DNA of 64,000 nt from Clostridiales bacterium (GCA_015069575.1 SVIH01000005.1:1-64000), one strand, 5' to 3'; counted from the stretch's first letter, positions 28,743 to 37,809 are shown. Made by a program: numbers and translations. Notes: generated by a model from the letters alone, not told the origin.

Positions 28743-30239
28743 TTACTTCCAGGAATAAGGTGAACGATTGTAAATTGCTGTATTGATAGCATTTGCAATT
28801 GATTCGAAGTATTTTGCAGCAGTTTCGGTCTGTGCTAAAATATCATCTTCACCCTTACCAAAGAGTGCATCCTGAACGGTCTTAGCATTTGTTAAGCCGT
28901 TTGTAGGTGCCTGTGAATACATGAATACACGGAAGTGTTCTTTGCTCTTTTCAACAAGATCAAGGTTCTTTGCTGATTCATCATCACGAGTAAACATTTC
29001 AATTTCTGTTTCGTAAAGAAGTTTTGCTGCATCACTGCTTATATCATAGATAGGTGTGTAAAGCTTGCAAAGGATCTGAACTGCGCCCTTAACATTAGCG
29101 TCTGAACGGAATACGCAGTATGGGTTAAGGTGTGGATAGAATGAATAATATTTATTCTCATTTGCAGCATTATCGGGTCCCTTAGGCCAAGGAACTAAAC
29201 CGTACTCAAAGTCAGCCTGTGCGATGAACTTCAATGCGTTACTTGAATAACCATTGTAGAAGAATGCAACTTGCTTATCTAAGAAATGATCAAGTGGATC
29301 TTTATCTACTGATTTATAGTAAGTTGTTTCCATCCAGCCATTATCAGCAAACTTAATAAACTCATCATAAGCGGTCATAAGTCTGTCGCCTTTGTTTCCT
29401 GAATATACGAAGCTATCCTGTACCTGACCGTTTGCAAGAGTTTCCTTAAGTACGAATTCTGTACCGTTGGAGTTTGCAAGTGACCACATTATAAGTGCAG
29501 CGTTACCTCTTTCAATACCGTATATACCGTTAACGGGATCTGTTGTTGCCTGAAGAAGTGTTTCGAACTTATCCCAAGTCCAAGTACCTGCTTCAACCCA
29601 ACCGTAAATTTCTTCTGCTGAAGAACCAGCTTCTTCGATCATCTTTTTGTTGAACACAAGGCAGTTACCGCCACATTCAAAGTGGATACCAATTTCCTGA
29701 GGAATGAAGAACCAAAGCTTATCGTTGTATTCGCAAAGGTCATACTGTGAGAACACATTGAACTTTTCTTCGTTTCTGAAATCATAAACATCAGAATGGT
29801 CAGAGAGTGGTGTGAGACAACGGCCTGGGTTACCTTGATAAAGGTAAGTTGCCATCATTGTATGAAGACCACCTTCTTTTTGACCGGTGATATCGGGCAC
29901 GCCCTGGAATGCAGCCTGAAGCATTGCGCCCTGGCTTCCATTAGGAACAAACTCGATTGTAATGCTATGTTGCTCTTCAATGGCTTCAACTCTTTTACGC
30001 ATCTGCTGATCGCGTTCATCATCGCCTGAATAAGGTGATTCAGAAGTATACTGCCATGAATAGAAACTATAGGTTTCACCAGCGTTTGTGAAAATTGCAT
30101 TGGGGTCCACATTGCTATCTGGTTTTGGTGTTGCTGATGGATCATCACTGTTTGTTGAGCCATCATTACAAGCAACTACTGAACCAAGCATAAGAACCAC
30201 AAGCATAACTACAAATAAAAATTTGAAAGCTTTTTTCAT
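28743..30239 (-). CDS. Extracellular sugar-type solute-binding lipoprotein
   Basis: 498 residues with a signal peptide and lipobox S-V-V-A-C (lipid cysteine near residue 25), a short Ser/Asp/Pro linker, then a periplasmic-binding-protein fold of the family 1 (carbohydrate uptake CUT1) type. It would capture a sugar or oligosaccharide for an ABC transporter. No permease or ATPase of that class lies beside it: it is flanked by its own promoter and terminator. AGGAGG stands before the ATG at 30239. Confidence 0.85.
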   Translation of the reverse strand: MKKAFKFLFVVMLVVLMLGSVVACNDGSTNSDDPSATPKPDSNVDPNAIFTNAGETYSFYSWQYTSESPYSGDDERDQQMRKRVEAIEEQHSITIEFVPNGSQGAMLQAAFQGVPDITGQKEGGLHTMMATYLYQGNPGRCLTPLSDHSDVYDFRNEEKFNVFSQYDLCEYNDKLWFFIPQEIGIHFECGGNCLVFNKKMIEEAGSSAEEIYGWVEAGTWTWDKFETLLQATTDPVNGIYGIERGNAALIMWSLANSNGTEFVLKETLANGQVQDSFVYSGNKGDRLMTAYDEFIKFADNGWMETTYYKSVDKDPLDHFLDKQVAFFYNGYSSNALKFIAQADFEYGLVPWPKGPDNAANENKYYSFYPHLNPYCVFRSDANVKGAVQILCKLYTPIYDISSDAAKLLYETEIEMFTRDDESAKNLDLVEKSKEHFRVFMYSQAPTNGLTNAKTVQDALFGKGEDDILAQTETAAKYFESIANAINTAIYNRSPYSWK

Positions 30240-30292
30240 GTAGTGTTTCCTCCTTAAATATTTTTGTGTACATTTATACACTTTACAGATAA

Positions 30293-30321
30293 ATTATATC
30301 ACTTTATTTTAAGTTATTCAA
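30293..30321 (-). promoter_or_regulatory. Sigma-A promoter of the solute-binding protein gene
   Basis: Minus-strand TTGAAT (30316-30321), 17 bases, TATAAT (30293-30298). A palindrome GTGTA-CATTTA-TACAC (30266-30281) sits in the leader and could be an operator. Confidence 0.65.
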
Positions 30322-30404
30322 TATTTTTTAAGCCTTTGTTTGTAAACAAAGTGTAAATATTATTGTTTTTTACTTAAAAAAACACCTGTTTTTATTTAAA
30401 TTCT

Positions 30405-30872
30405 TTACTTTTTACTTATTTTATGAATGAAAACAAGTAAAGGTATTCCACCGGCATAGCATATAATAAATTCACTTATACCTATGCTAAGCGCTATCAT
30501 CAGAAAATTAATTAATGTGAATTCCACTGTCATTACAGTTACAACTGCACCTACGATAACACTGTTAAAAACAACCGCAGGCAGTGGCGCAAGATATATC
30601 TTTTTTATTTTTAATGTAACAAGCGCTGCTAAAAATGTTGCAAGCGTACCAAAAATTGCATCAATAATGCTTGAACTTATAATATTAGAAATAAAGCAGC
30701 CAACTGTTAACCCTAACACTGCTTCAGGCATAATAAACGGCAATACGGTAAGCGCTTCAGAAACGCGGAACTGCAACGCCCCAAACGAAATAGGCGCAAG
30801 CAATAAAGTAAGCACTGTATACAATGCGCCTACAACTGCACCTCTGGTAAGTTGTTTTACTGTGATTTTCAT
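30405..30872 (-). CDS. queT: QueT-family queuosine precursor transporter
   Basis: 155 residues, five to six transmembrane segments, with the family features T-R-G-A-V-V-G-A-L-Y and F-R-V-S-E-A-L-T-V-L-P-F near the N-terminus. QueT is the substrate-binding S component of an ECF transporter for a queuosine precursor such as preQ0/preQ1. The ECF energy module is not in the window. The preQ1 riboswitch directly in front (30884-30926) supports the substrate. Confidence 0.92.
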   Translation of the reverse strand: MKITVKQLTRGAVVGALYTVLTLLLAPISFGALQFRVSEALTVLPFIMPEAVLGLTVGCFISNIISSSIIDAIFGTLATFLAALVTLKIKKIYLAPLPAVVFNSVIVGAVVTVMTVEFTLINFLMIALSIGISEFIICYAGGIPLLVFIHKISKK

Positions 30873-30883
30873 ATTAAATTCTC

Positions 30884-30926
30884 TCCCTTAGTTTTATTTA
30901 TAGACAGGATGGTTTCGAACTGTCTT
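30884..30926 (-). promoter_or_regulatory. preQ1-I riboswitch upstream of queT
   Basis: On the minus strand the stem AGACAG / CTGTCT (30920-30925 with 30902-30907) encloses a TTCGAAACCATC loop. It is followed by the A-rich tail ATAAATAAAACTAAGG that forms the pseudoknot in class I preQ1 aptamers. The tail runs into the GGGAG ribosome site, so ligand binding would hide it (translational control). Confidence 0.82.
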
Positions 30927-30936
30927 TATATTGCTT

Positions 30937-30965
30937 ATTATACGGTTTTTAATAAACGCCGTCAA
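30937..30965 (-). promoter_or_regulatory. Sigma-A promoter of queT
   Basis: Minus-strand TTGACG (30960-30965), 17 bases, TATAAT (30937-30942). The -35 box overlaps the stop codon of the preceding permease gene. Confidence 0.75.
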
Positions 30966-31789
30966 CTCTTTAAAAATACATATTTAAATATTCTTGTAAT
31001 AATCAATATTATTAAATTGGTAACAACCACGCCTGCGCCAACAGGAATATATGAAAAAATGCAACTTGCAATCATTCCTGTAACAAAAGAAACAAGGGAT
31101 ATTATTACAGCAGCTATAGTAACTTTTTTATAGCTTGCGAACAAACCCATTGCCGAAATTGCAGGAAATATTATTAATCCTGAAATAAGCATAGTACCCA
31201 TAATCCGCATACCTATTATAACAGTAAATGCAGTTAGAATACTGAACATTGTATTGAACTTTTTAGTATTTATTCCGCTTGCAGAAGCAAAAGGTTCATC
31301 AAAAGTGACTGCAAAAATTTTATTATATAAAAACAGATATATACCTAAAATTATTAGAGAAAGCACCAAACATAAAACAACATCCGCTTTTGTTAAAGCA
31401 AGAATACTGCCAAACATGTATCCATAAACATCAACATTCATTCCGCCCGTTAATGAAGCGCTGATTACACCTATTGCTATTGATGAACTTGAAATCAATG
31501 CTATTGCAGCATCTGAATTGATTTTTGAATTTTCCCTTAATTTTAAAAGCAAAAATGCACAAACAAACATAACGGGCACCGCAATAAATAATGGTGCAAA
31601 ATTAAGAGAGAGGGCAACAGTCATAGCGCCGAACCCCACATGAGTCAGCCCATCGCCTATCATTGAATATTTTTTTAAAACTAGTGTTACGCCTAAAAGA
31701 GATGCGCAAAGCGAAACAAGTATCCCAACAACAAAGGCACGCATAACAAAACTGTAGGAAAAAAGATTAAGAAAATCATACATGTTCAC
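30962..31789 (-). CDS. znuB: Zinc/manganese-type ABC transporter permease
   Basis: 275 residues with about eight hydrophobic segments, of the ZnuB/AdcB/MntB (ABC-3) family: N-terminal G-I-L-V-S-L-C-A-S-L-L-G, the I-G-D-G-L-T-H-V-G-F-G coupling region and the G-M-R-I-M-G-T-M-L-I-S-G-L motif. Third subunit of the zinc operon; it overlaps znuC by 14 bases. Confidence 0.92.
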   Translation of the reverse strand: MNMYDFLNLFSYSFVMRAFVVGILVSLCASLLGVTLVLKKYSMIGDGLTHVGFGAMTVALSLNFAPLFIAVPVMFVCAFLLLKLRENSKINSDAAIALISSSSIAIGVISASLTGGMNVDVYGYMFGSILALTKADVVLCLVLSLIILGIYLFLYNKIFAVTFDEPFASASGINTKKFNTMFSILTAFTVIIGMRIMGTMLISGLIIFPAISAMGLFASYKKVTIAAVIISLVSFVTGMIASCIFSYIPVGAGVVVTNLIILIITRIFKYVFLKS

Positions 31790-32477
31790 AGCACCTCCCT
31801 GTAAAGTGAATACCTATTTCACTTTCAAGATATTCTTTGCTTGTACCAAAGAACCTTACAGTTTTACCAATATGCAAAATTTTTGTGCAGTATTTTGCCG
31901 CTGCAGGTATATCGTGTGAAACCATTAAAACTGTTACATGTTTTTCTTCATTAAGTTTTTTTATTGCTTCATACATACTTTCAGTAACAATAGGATCTAA
32001 CCCTGTAACCGGCTCATCTAAAATCAACATATCTTCACTTGCACACATTGCGCGCGCAAGAAGTACCCTTTGTTTTTCACCGCCTGAAAGAAAATCAAAA
32101 CTTTTGTTTTTTAATCCTTCGATTCCAAGGCGTTCCATATTGCTAATTGCCTTTTCTTTATCTGCTTTAGTAAAAAACGGCTTGTTTTTAATACCGTTTA
32201 TGCAGCCTGAAAGCACTATTTCAAAATTAGATGCAGGGAAATTCTTATCCCTGTTTTGCTGTGGCAGGTATCCGATTTTAATAAGACTATCATAAAACCG
32301 TACTTCACCGCTTTTTAATGGGCACTGTTTAAGAATAGTTTTTATTAGCGTGCTTTTACCTGAACCGTTTTCACCAACTATTCCAACATATTCGCCTTTT
32401 TTAACTTCAAATGAAATTTTTTCTAAAATTTCTGTTCCGCCTAACGATACCGAAACATCTTTTACTTTTAACATCAT
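31776..32477 (-). CDS. znuC: Zinc/manganese-type ABC transporter ATP-binding protein
   Basis: 233 residues. Walker A G-E-N-G-S-G-K-S-T, Q-loop in Y-L-P-Q-Q, signature L-S-G-G-E-K-Q-R and Walker B M-L-I-L-D-E-P are all intact. It fuels the ZnuB-type permease. The two start ATGs are adjacent; the first directly abuts the znuA stop. Confidence 0.93.
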   Translation of the reverse strand: MMLKVKDVSVSLGGTEILEKISFEVKKGEYVGIVGENGSGKSTLIKTILKQCPLKSGEVRFYDSLIKIGYLPQQNRDKNFPASNFEIVLSGCINGIKNKPFFTKADKEKAISNMERLGIEGLKNKSFDFLSGGEKQRVLLARAMCASEDMLILDEPVTGLDPIVTESMYEAIKKLNEEKHVTVLMVSHDIPAAAKYCTKILHIGKTVRFFGTSKEYLESEIGIHFTGRCCEHV

Positions 32478-33367
32478 TAATTTCCTATTGCTTTTTTTAT
32501 ATTTTCAATATTTTGTTCCATTAAAAGAACATAAGTTGCGCCTTGCAAAAAATCTTCCTTGCTAACATTATGGCAGGAGTGTAATAAAAGTTTTTCAACA
32601 CCTGTTTCATTACTTATTGTTTGGGCAATATTTCCTGAACTTAATTCTTCATAAAATACTGCCTTTAAGTTTTGAGATTTTATTGTTTCAACAATATCTT
32701 TTATTCTTGTTACGCTTGGTTCTGACCAATTTGAACATGAATCAAACGCCGGCAAAAACTCTAACCCATAATCTTTTGTAAGATAATTTAACGAAAATTT
32801 ACCGCCGTGGCACAAAACCTTATTCTGTGCTTTTAATGAAAGTTCTTCAAATTCAGCATCAAGCCTGTCAAGTTCGTTAAAAAGTCCGCCGGCATTTTTA
32901 ATGTAGTAATCACTATTTTTATTATCAATAACGCAAAGAGCGTTCAGTATATTTTTCGCCATTTTCTTTGCGTTTTTAGGCGAAGTCCATATATGCGGGT
33001 CAATATGATAATGTTCCTGATGATGTTCTTCACTAAGTTCAATTCCCTTCGATGCATCAATTACCATTAAATTATTATCAATTCCGCTTAATATCTTTTG
33101 CGCCCAAGGTTCCATCTGTGCCCCTGTATATATAAACATATCCGCATTTAATATGCTTTCTATATCTTTAACTCCCGGCTCATAATTATGGCTTTCCATT
33201 CCCGAAGGCAACAGAAGTTTTAATTCTATTTTATCCCCTGCTATCTGCCTGCAAAAATCAAACTGTGGAAAAAGAGTTGCATATACAGTAATTTTTTCTT
33301 CCTGTTTTTCAGGGGTGCATCCGCAAAAAGAAATCATACAAAGTATTATTGCTAAAAATTTTTTCAT
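32477..33367 (-). CDS. znuA: Zinc ABC transporter substrate-binding lipoprotein
   Basis: 296 residues: a short signal with lipobox F-C-G-C, then the cluster A-I binding fold. Expected metal ligands are His in G-M-E-S-H, His in I-D-P-H-I-W and His in L-C-H-G-G-K. A short histidine-rich patch (E-E-H-H-Q-E-H-Y-H) lies between the first two, as in zinc-specific members. The GTG nine bases earlier is rejected because ATG at 33367 has GGAG at good spacing. It overlaps the regulator gene in an ATGA junction. Confidence 0.9.
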   Translation of the reverse strand: MKKFLAIILCMISFCGCTPEKQEEKITVYATLFPQFDFCRQIAGDKIELKLLLPSGMESHNYEPGVKDIESILNADMFIYTGAQMEPWAQKILSGIDNNLMVIDASKGIELSEEHHQEHYHIDPHIWTSPKNAKKMAKNILNALCVIDNKNSDYYIKNAGGLFNELDRLDAEFEELSLKAQNKVLCHGGKFSLNYLTKDYGLEFLPAFDSCSNWSEPSVTRIKDIVETIKSQNLKAVFYEELSSGNIAQTISNETGVEKLLLHSCHNVSKEDFLQGATYVLLMEQNIENIKKAIGN

Positions 33368-33759
33368 TGTTCGCACTCCGCACAGGTTCCGTAAAACACT
33401 GTTTTTGAAGGATCAATAAAAAAGCCATGATGATCTTCAACATGCTTGCTTATTATTTCAAGACTTTCGCAGGATAAATGCACAAGTTTGCCACATTTAA
33501 AGCATTTAAGGTGGAAATGTTCACCGCAGTTATCCATCAACTGATAACACACACTTTCCCCTGCCCCTGAATTATATTTGCGCAGTTTGCCTTCCTCTAC
33601 CATTTTTTTAATATAACGGTAAACGGTTGTTAATCCTACATTTTCACCTGTTTGGTTAAGTTTTAAACAAATATCTTCGCAAGTAAAATGCCCGTCTTTT
33701 ATTGAAAAAATAGCCTTATTAATAGCATGTTTTTGCTTGGTATTATAGTTTTTCGCCAT
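33364..33759 (-). CDS. zur: Fur-family regulator, probably Zur
   Basis: 131 residues. An N-terminal winged helix (T-V-Y-R-Y-I-K-K-M near 50) and a C-terminal dimer domain with two CxxC pairs (C-F-K-C and C-A-E-C) that bind the structural zinc. It leads the zinc uptake operon and a perfect Fur-type box overlaps its own promoter, so it is very likely zinc-responsive and autorepressing. Fur or PerR specificity cannot be excluded by sequence alone. Confidence 0.88.
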   Translation of the reverse strand: MAKNYNTKQKHAINKAIFSIKDGHFTCEDICLKLNQTGENVGLTTVYRYIKKMVEEGKLRKYNSGAGESVCYQLMDNCGEHFHLKCFKCGKLVHLSCESLEIISKHVEDHHGFFIDPSKTVFYGTCAECEQ

Positions 33760-33780
33760 AACATCACCTTTTTTGACAAT

Positions 33781-33797
33781 TTGAAAATGATTTTCAA
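33781..33797. promoter_or_regulatory. Fur/Zur-type operator of the zinc operon
   Basis: TTGAAAATGATTTTCAA, an 8-1-8 perfect palindrome just downstream of the -10 box, positioned to block initiation. Confidence 0.75.
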
Positions 33798-33801
33798 TTT
33801 C

Positions 33802-33830
33802 ATTATATCTATTATATGTTTTTTTGTCAA
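33802..33830 (-). promoter_or_regulatory. Sigma-A promoter of the zur-znuACB operon
   Basis: Minus-strand TTGACA (33825-33830), 17 bases, TATAAT (33802-33807): full consensus. Confidence 0.85.
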
Positions 33831-33866
33831 CAAGCTAAAATACCCCTTTTATTTTCAGTCTATATA

Positions 33867-33875
33867 TGATATAAT
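33867..33875 (+). promoter_or_regulatory. Extended -10 promoter of cdaA-cdaR
   Basis: TGA-TATAAT at 33867-33875. No good -35 is present at the usual distance. The transcript would start near 33882, 45 bases before the ATG at 33927 (ribosome site AAGGAG). Confidence 0.55.
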
Positions 33876-33926
33876 TATTGTAAGTACACTAAACTAGGTA
33901 AATTTACCTTTTAAGGAGTATCTATA

Positions 33927-34784
33927 ATGAGTCAGTTTTTCACTACTTTTTGGGAGAGAATACAAAACACTGTTTCAATGAAAAGTTTTGATTTTCTTGA
34001 TATTGCCATTATGACGGTGGTAATATACCAATTACTTAAATTTTTTAAAAACACCCGTGCTATGAATGTTTTAAAGGGAATTGCATTATTGATAGTTGCC
34101 CTTGCCTTTGCTTCATGGTTGCATTTGCCTACAGTTGAATGGCTGTTAAGTTCAGTTATTACTTCAGGAATAATCATTGTGTTTGTTCTGTTCCAGCCTG
34201 AATTAAGGCTTGTACTTGAAAACTTTGGCAGAGGTCATTTTAACGGCGCAAAGGGTATTGAATCTGACAATGAAAAAGTTGTAAAAGAACTTATTAGTGC
34301 TTGTGATAATCTTTCCCACAGGCATGTTGGCGCACTTTTGGTTTTTGAAAGAACACAGTCCCTTAAGGATATCGCCCGTACCGGAACATACCTTAATGCA
34401 GAAATTTCCCAAAGCCTTATTGAAAACATTTTTGAGCCAAACACGCCCCTTCACGATGGCGCTATGATTTTATCGGGTACAAAAATTGTGGCATCAAGTT
34501 GCCTGTTACCTCTTTCTGAAAATCAGAACATTGATAAAAATTTAGGCACAAGGCACCGCGCCGCGTTGGGAATAAGTGAAAGATGCGATGCGCTGGTTGT
34601 GGTTATCAGTGAAGAAACAGGCGTTATTTCCATTGCCAGAAACGGCAAAATTTCAAGATATTTAAGCCTTGATAACCTTGAGCGTATTTTAACTGAATTA
34701 TATACCGATAAAGAAGAACCTTCCAAATTTAAATTTTTAACAAAAATTCTTGGAAAGGAGCAAAACTATGACAAAGCAGAATAA
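33927..34784 (+). CDS. cdaA: Diadenylate cyclase CdaA
   Basis: 285 residues. Three transmembrane helices (about 23-40, 50-66 and 75-92) precede the DAC domain, which has the active-site D-G-A (177-179) and R-H-R-A-A (209-213). It makes c-di-AMP from two ATP at the membrane, controlling potassium and osmotic balance. The adjacent cdaR regulates it, and the two overlap by 17 bases. Confidence 0.95.
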   Translation: MSQFFTTFWERIQNTVSMKSFDFLDIAIMTVVIYQLLKFFKNTRAMNVLKGIALLIVALAFASWLHLPTVEWLLSSVITSGIIIVFVLFQPELRLVLENFGRGHFNGAKGIESDNEKVVKELISACDNLSHRHVGALLVFERTQSLKDIARTGTYLNAEISQSLIENIFEPNTPLHDGAMILSGTKIVASSCLLPLSENQNIDKNLGTRHRAALGISERCDALVVVISEETGVISIARNGKISRYLSLDNLERILTELYTDKEEPSKFKFLTKILGKEQNYDKAE

Positions 34785-36063
34785 CTCCAAGCGTTCCTTT
34801 CATTCATACATTTCAAACAACTTTGTTCTTAAAATCATCTCTCTTATTTTTGCAATAATTCTTTGGAGTTTTGTTACAAATTCAACTAATCCTGATCGTG
34901 TTAAAACGGTAAGAAATGTTCCTGTTGTTGTTCAGGGGCTTGAGGCGCTTGAGGAAAAAGGGCTTACTGTAAGAGATGAACTTGAAAAACTTTTGCCAAC
35001 AGTTACCGTTAAAGTAAATGTAAAAAATTCCGATTATAAAATGGTAGATAAAAATGTAATTTTTGTAAGCGTTGATGTTTCGGAAATAGTCAAAGACGGG
35101 CCTAACAGCATCAGTGTTACCCCATCGTTTTCAAATTTAGTTGATGTAAGCCTTGCTTCTATTGAGCCACAGGCAATAAACATAACTATTGATAAAATTC
35201 TTGAAAAGAAAGTTCCCGTTACAATTAAAACAACAGGCGAATTAGCACCGGGTCTTGTTTCGGTTGCGCCAAAGTATAACGAAACAGTTCTGATAAAAGG
35301 TTCAAGTTACTATGTTGAACGCATAAGTGACGCTATCGTTGATGTTGACCTTTCTACTTTAAAAGACGGTGATGTTTTAAGCCAGATTTGTCATTTTACG
35401 GATAATCAAGGTAACGCCATAAAGTTTGACGGCGTCCGCATCGATGTTGATATGGATGTGCAAACAAAAAAAGAAGTTTCAATTTCTTCTGAAGGCGCAG
35501 CGTTAAACAGCGATAAGGTTGCAAGCGGATACGAATTTGAAAGCATTTCGGCAGGTAAAATAACTATTTGCGGCCATGCAAACGATATTCAGGATATTTC
35601 AGAAATCAAAATTGAACCTATTGACCTTAAGAATAAAGATGCCTCATTTACATCTGTTCCTGCTCTCCTTGTGTTGCCTGAAGGTGTTTCTGTTGTGGAA
35701 GGTCAGAACGCACCCGTAGCAAAAGTAAAAATTGTTCCTAAAAAGAAAACCGTTACAGTAAAGCGTTCAATAACAATTTCAGGACTTGGCGAAAATATGA
35801 CCGCCACAATAACAAGCGGAAACAGTACAGTTACTGCAAAAAACAATGGTACTGTTAAAATAACAGCAACCGTTAGCTTAACAGGTTCCAACTTTGTACT
35901 TAACAGTTTAACTGAAACAGATGTTATCGTTAAATTATCCTTTGATAATATGGGCAAAGGTTCCTATGAAATAACACCTACGGTAAGTTTAAGTTCTTCA
36001 ATTGCCAACGAAGTTACTGCACAACTTGTTTCACCTGCACAAGTTTCAGTTTCAATAAATTAA
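34768..36063 (+). CDS. cdaR: CdaR-type YbbR-domain protein
   Basis: 431 residues: one N-terminal transmembrane helix (about 20-38), then an extracellular region of about four YbbR repeats (for example near 48-130 and 135-225). CdaR binds and modulates CdaA in Firmicutes. glmM, the usual third gene, does not follow: the unit ends in a strong terminator. ATG at 34768 follows GGAAAGGAG; a TTG at 34750 is rejected. Confidence 0.9.
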   Translation: MTKQNNSKRSFHSYISNNFVLKIISLIFAIILWSFVTNSTNPDRVKTVRNVPVVVQGLEALEEKGLTVRDELEKLLPTVTVKVNVKNSDYKMVDKNVIFVSVDVSEIVKDGPNSISVTPSFSNLVDVSLASIEPQAINITIDKILEKKVPVTIKTTGELAPGLVSVAPKYNETVLIKGSSYYVERISDAIVDVDLSTLKDGDVLSQICHFTDNQGNAIKFDGVRIDVDMDVQTKKEVSISSEGAALNSDKVASGYEFESISAGKITICGHANDIQDISEIKIEPIDLKNKDASFTSVPALLVLPEGVSVVEGQNAPVAKVKIVPKKKTVTVKRSITISGLGENMTATITSGNSTVTAKNNGTVKITATVSLTGSNFVLNSLTETDVIVKLSFDNMGKGSYEITPTVSLSSSIANEVTAQLVSPAQVSVSIN

Positions 36064-36080
36064 AAAACAACTAAAAAAAT

Positions 36081-36110
36081 AAAAGATGTGTGGATTTCCA
36101 CACATCTTTT
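36081..36110. terminator. Bidirectional terminator between cdaR and the DUF4038 gene
   Basis: 14-base arms AAAAGATGTGTGGA / TCCACACATCTTTT with a minimal loop and T-runs on both strands. Confidence 0.9.
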
Positions 36111-37736
36111 TTATTTCTTTTTAACAAGTAATACCCAGTCAAGTTCGTCAGGCTTTTGTTCAACCTTATACATTCTGTGAACATCAGGATAGAAAGTATG
36201 TTTGGGCAGATATTCGCCTGTTCTTGGATTGAACCACTGATAAGTGTATTCTGCATATTCAAGATAGTTAAGTCTGCCTGTTTCATAACCAATATTGCAA
36301 AGATATAAAACATACATATCTCTTTCATCTGTTGCAATGGCGTGGAAGCCTTCTTTATCAGGAATAAAGAATGAAAGGTTATCAAATCTTGGAACTAACT
36401 TATGCCAAGCATTTTCTTCAAAGAATTTACGCATATATCCAAGTTGAATAGGTGCTTCGTACTTAATGGATTCACCCCAGATAATGCTTTGCTTTTTCTC
36501 TTTTGTGATAATCTCAATACCGTCGTTGGCATCTTTATTTGATTCATATCTGCTTTTATAGAACCACATATCCTGTGCGCCGTAGCCATAGCCGAATAAA
36601 CCGTTAAGGTATGCTATCCAGCCTTTACTTCTTGCGCCAAAGTTACCTGTTGCAAGGCCTTCGTAGCTTGATTCGTAAAGAACACAAACTTTACCTTGAC
36701 CGTTAAGCCAACCGTCCTTTGCAAAAACGTAATCCATAGGTTCATCTGCCTTACGGCTCCACTGATATGCCCACCATGAGTGGCTTTTCACCTTACGGAA
36801 AGCAGAAGAAGAAACACTTGTACAATCCATTCCAGGAGGTGGCATAATTGAAAAATATTCCATATGCGCAGTTAAGGGTTGTTTAAAGGGATCGTATTTA
36901 TGAAGCTCATCCGCCATAAACTTATAGGGGTTATCTTCAATAGTAAACCTTGTCTGATGCTTTAACACGCGATAGAAATCGTTATCAACTTCTTGCGCCA
37001 AAGTCCAAAGGCAAGGATATGCGCCATAACGGGCAATCCAATATTTCATTAAGCGACTGATATAATCTAAATCACCGTAGCGTTCCCACTTAACGAAGAA
37101 TTTACAAAATACAAGCTGTGCATTTGAATGTACTAAGCCTTTTTCTGCAATATACTTAAAGCGTTCATCAAGTTTTCTGAAGCCTTCAAGGTCAGATTCA
37201 AAAAGACCTTTGCTTAAATTATATCCTGCATCAAGAGGTTCACTCTGATAAACGGTAAAGCCTTGTTCAACACGCTTATCAACAATATATTTAAAATGGG
37301 ATTCACACTCTATATCCCCTGCGCGATCACCTGCAGAATCAAATTCTTCGGTACAGAATGTCCAATGAGTATCACCTAAATAAAAGAAAGGTGTGCCATC
37401 ATTATACATAAAATATGGTGTATGCTTTTTGGTTTTTAAGAAACCACGCTTATAAATTTCAAGATCACCATCATACTTTGTTACTGTAACGGTTCCTGTT
37501 TGAGTTAAACTTTCATTTTCCTTATCAGTGCAGGTAATGGTGTAATTCCAAACGCCTTCCTTATTCAATGCAAAGCGAACACGCCAAATATCCCCACCAT
37601 CCCAGAAGCCAGGAAAAGTAATAGTTTTATTACCTAATGTAAAAACTGCTTCAATATCTACATCTTCAAAAGGATTTTCGTATGTTTTTGCACTTTTTAA
37701 TTCGATTTCTTGTGCAACCCATGTTTTCGCATTCAT
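36111..37736 (-). CDS. Leaderless DUF5060/DUF4038 glycosidase
   Basis: 541 residues with no signal peptide. It begins directly with the DUF5060 sandwich (T-F-P-G-F-W-D-G-G, W-R-V-R-F) and continues into the DUF4038 TIM barrel (F-F-Y-L-G-D-T-H-W, T-L-A-Q-E-V-D-N-D, L-Y-E-S-S-Y). It is clearly similar along its whole length to residues about 275-842 of the lipoprotein at 19885-22413, but lacks the signal peptide and binding domain. Substrates are unproven. The ATG follows AAAGGAG. Confidence 0.82.
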   Translation of the reverse strand: MNAKTWVAQEIELKSAKTYENPFEDVDIEAVFTLGNKTITFPGFWDGGDIWRVRFALNKEGVWNYTITCTDKENESLTQTGTVTVTKYDGDLEIYKRGFLKTKKHTPYFMYNDGTPFFYLGDTHWTFCTEEFDSAGDRAGDIECESHFKYIVDKRVEQGFTVYQSEPLDAGYNLSKGLFESDLEGFRKLDERFKYIAEKGLVHSNAQLVFCKFFVKWERYGDLDYISRLMKYWIARYGAYPCLWTLAQEVDNDFYRVLKHQTRFTIEDNPYKFMADELHKYDPFKQPLTAHMEYFSIMPPPGMDCTSVSSSAFRKVKSHSWWAYQWSRKADEPMDYVFAKDGWLNGQGKVCVLYESSYEGLATGNFGARSKGWIAYLNGLFGYGYGAQDMWFYKSRYESNKDANDGIEIITKEKKQSIIWGESIKYEAPIQLGYMRKFFEENAWHKLVPRFDNLSFFIPDKEGFHAIATDERDMYVLYLCNIGYETGRLNYLEYAEYTYQWFNPRTGEYLPKHTFYPDVHRMYKVEQKPDELDWVLLVKKK

Positions 37737-37766
37737 AAAAAGTTCTCCTTTAATTTGTTTTTATAG

Positions 37767-37795
37767 ATTATACACTATTGTTTTTGACATTTCAA
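37767..37795 (-). promoter_or_regulatory. Sigma-A promoter of the leaderless DUF4038 gene
   Basis: Minus-strand TTGAAA (37790-37795), 17 bases, TATAAT (37767-37772). Confidence 0.72.
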
Positions 37796-37809
37796 CCCCA
37801 AAAATAGAG

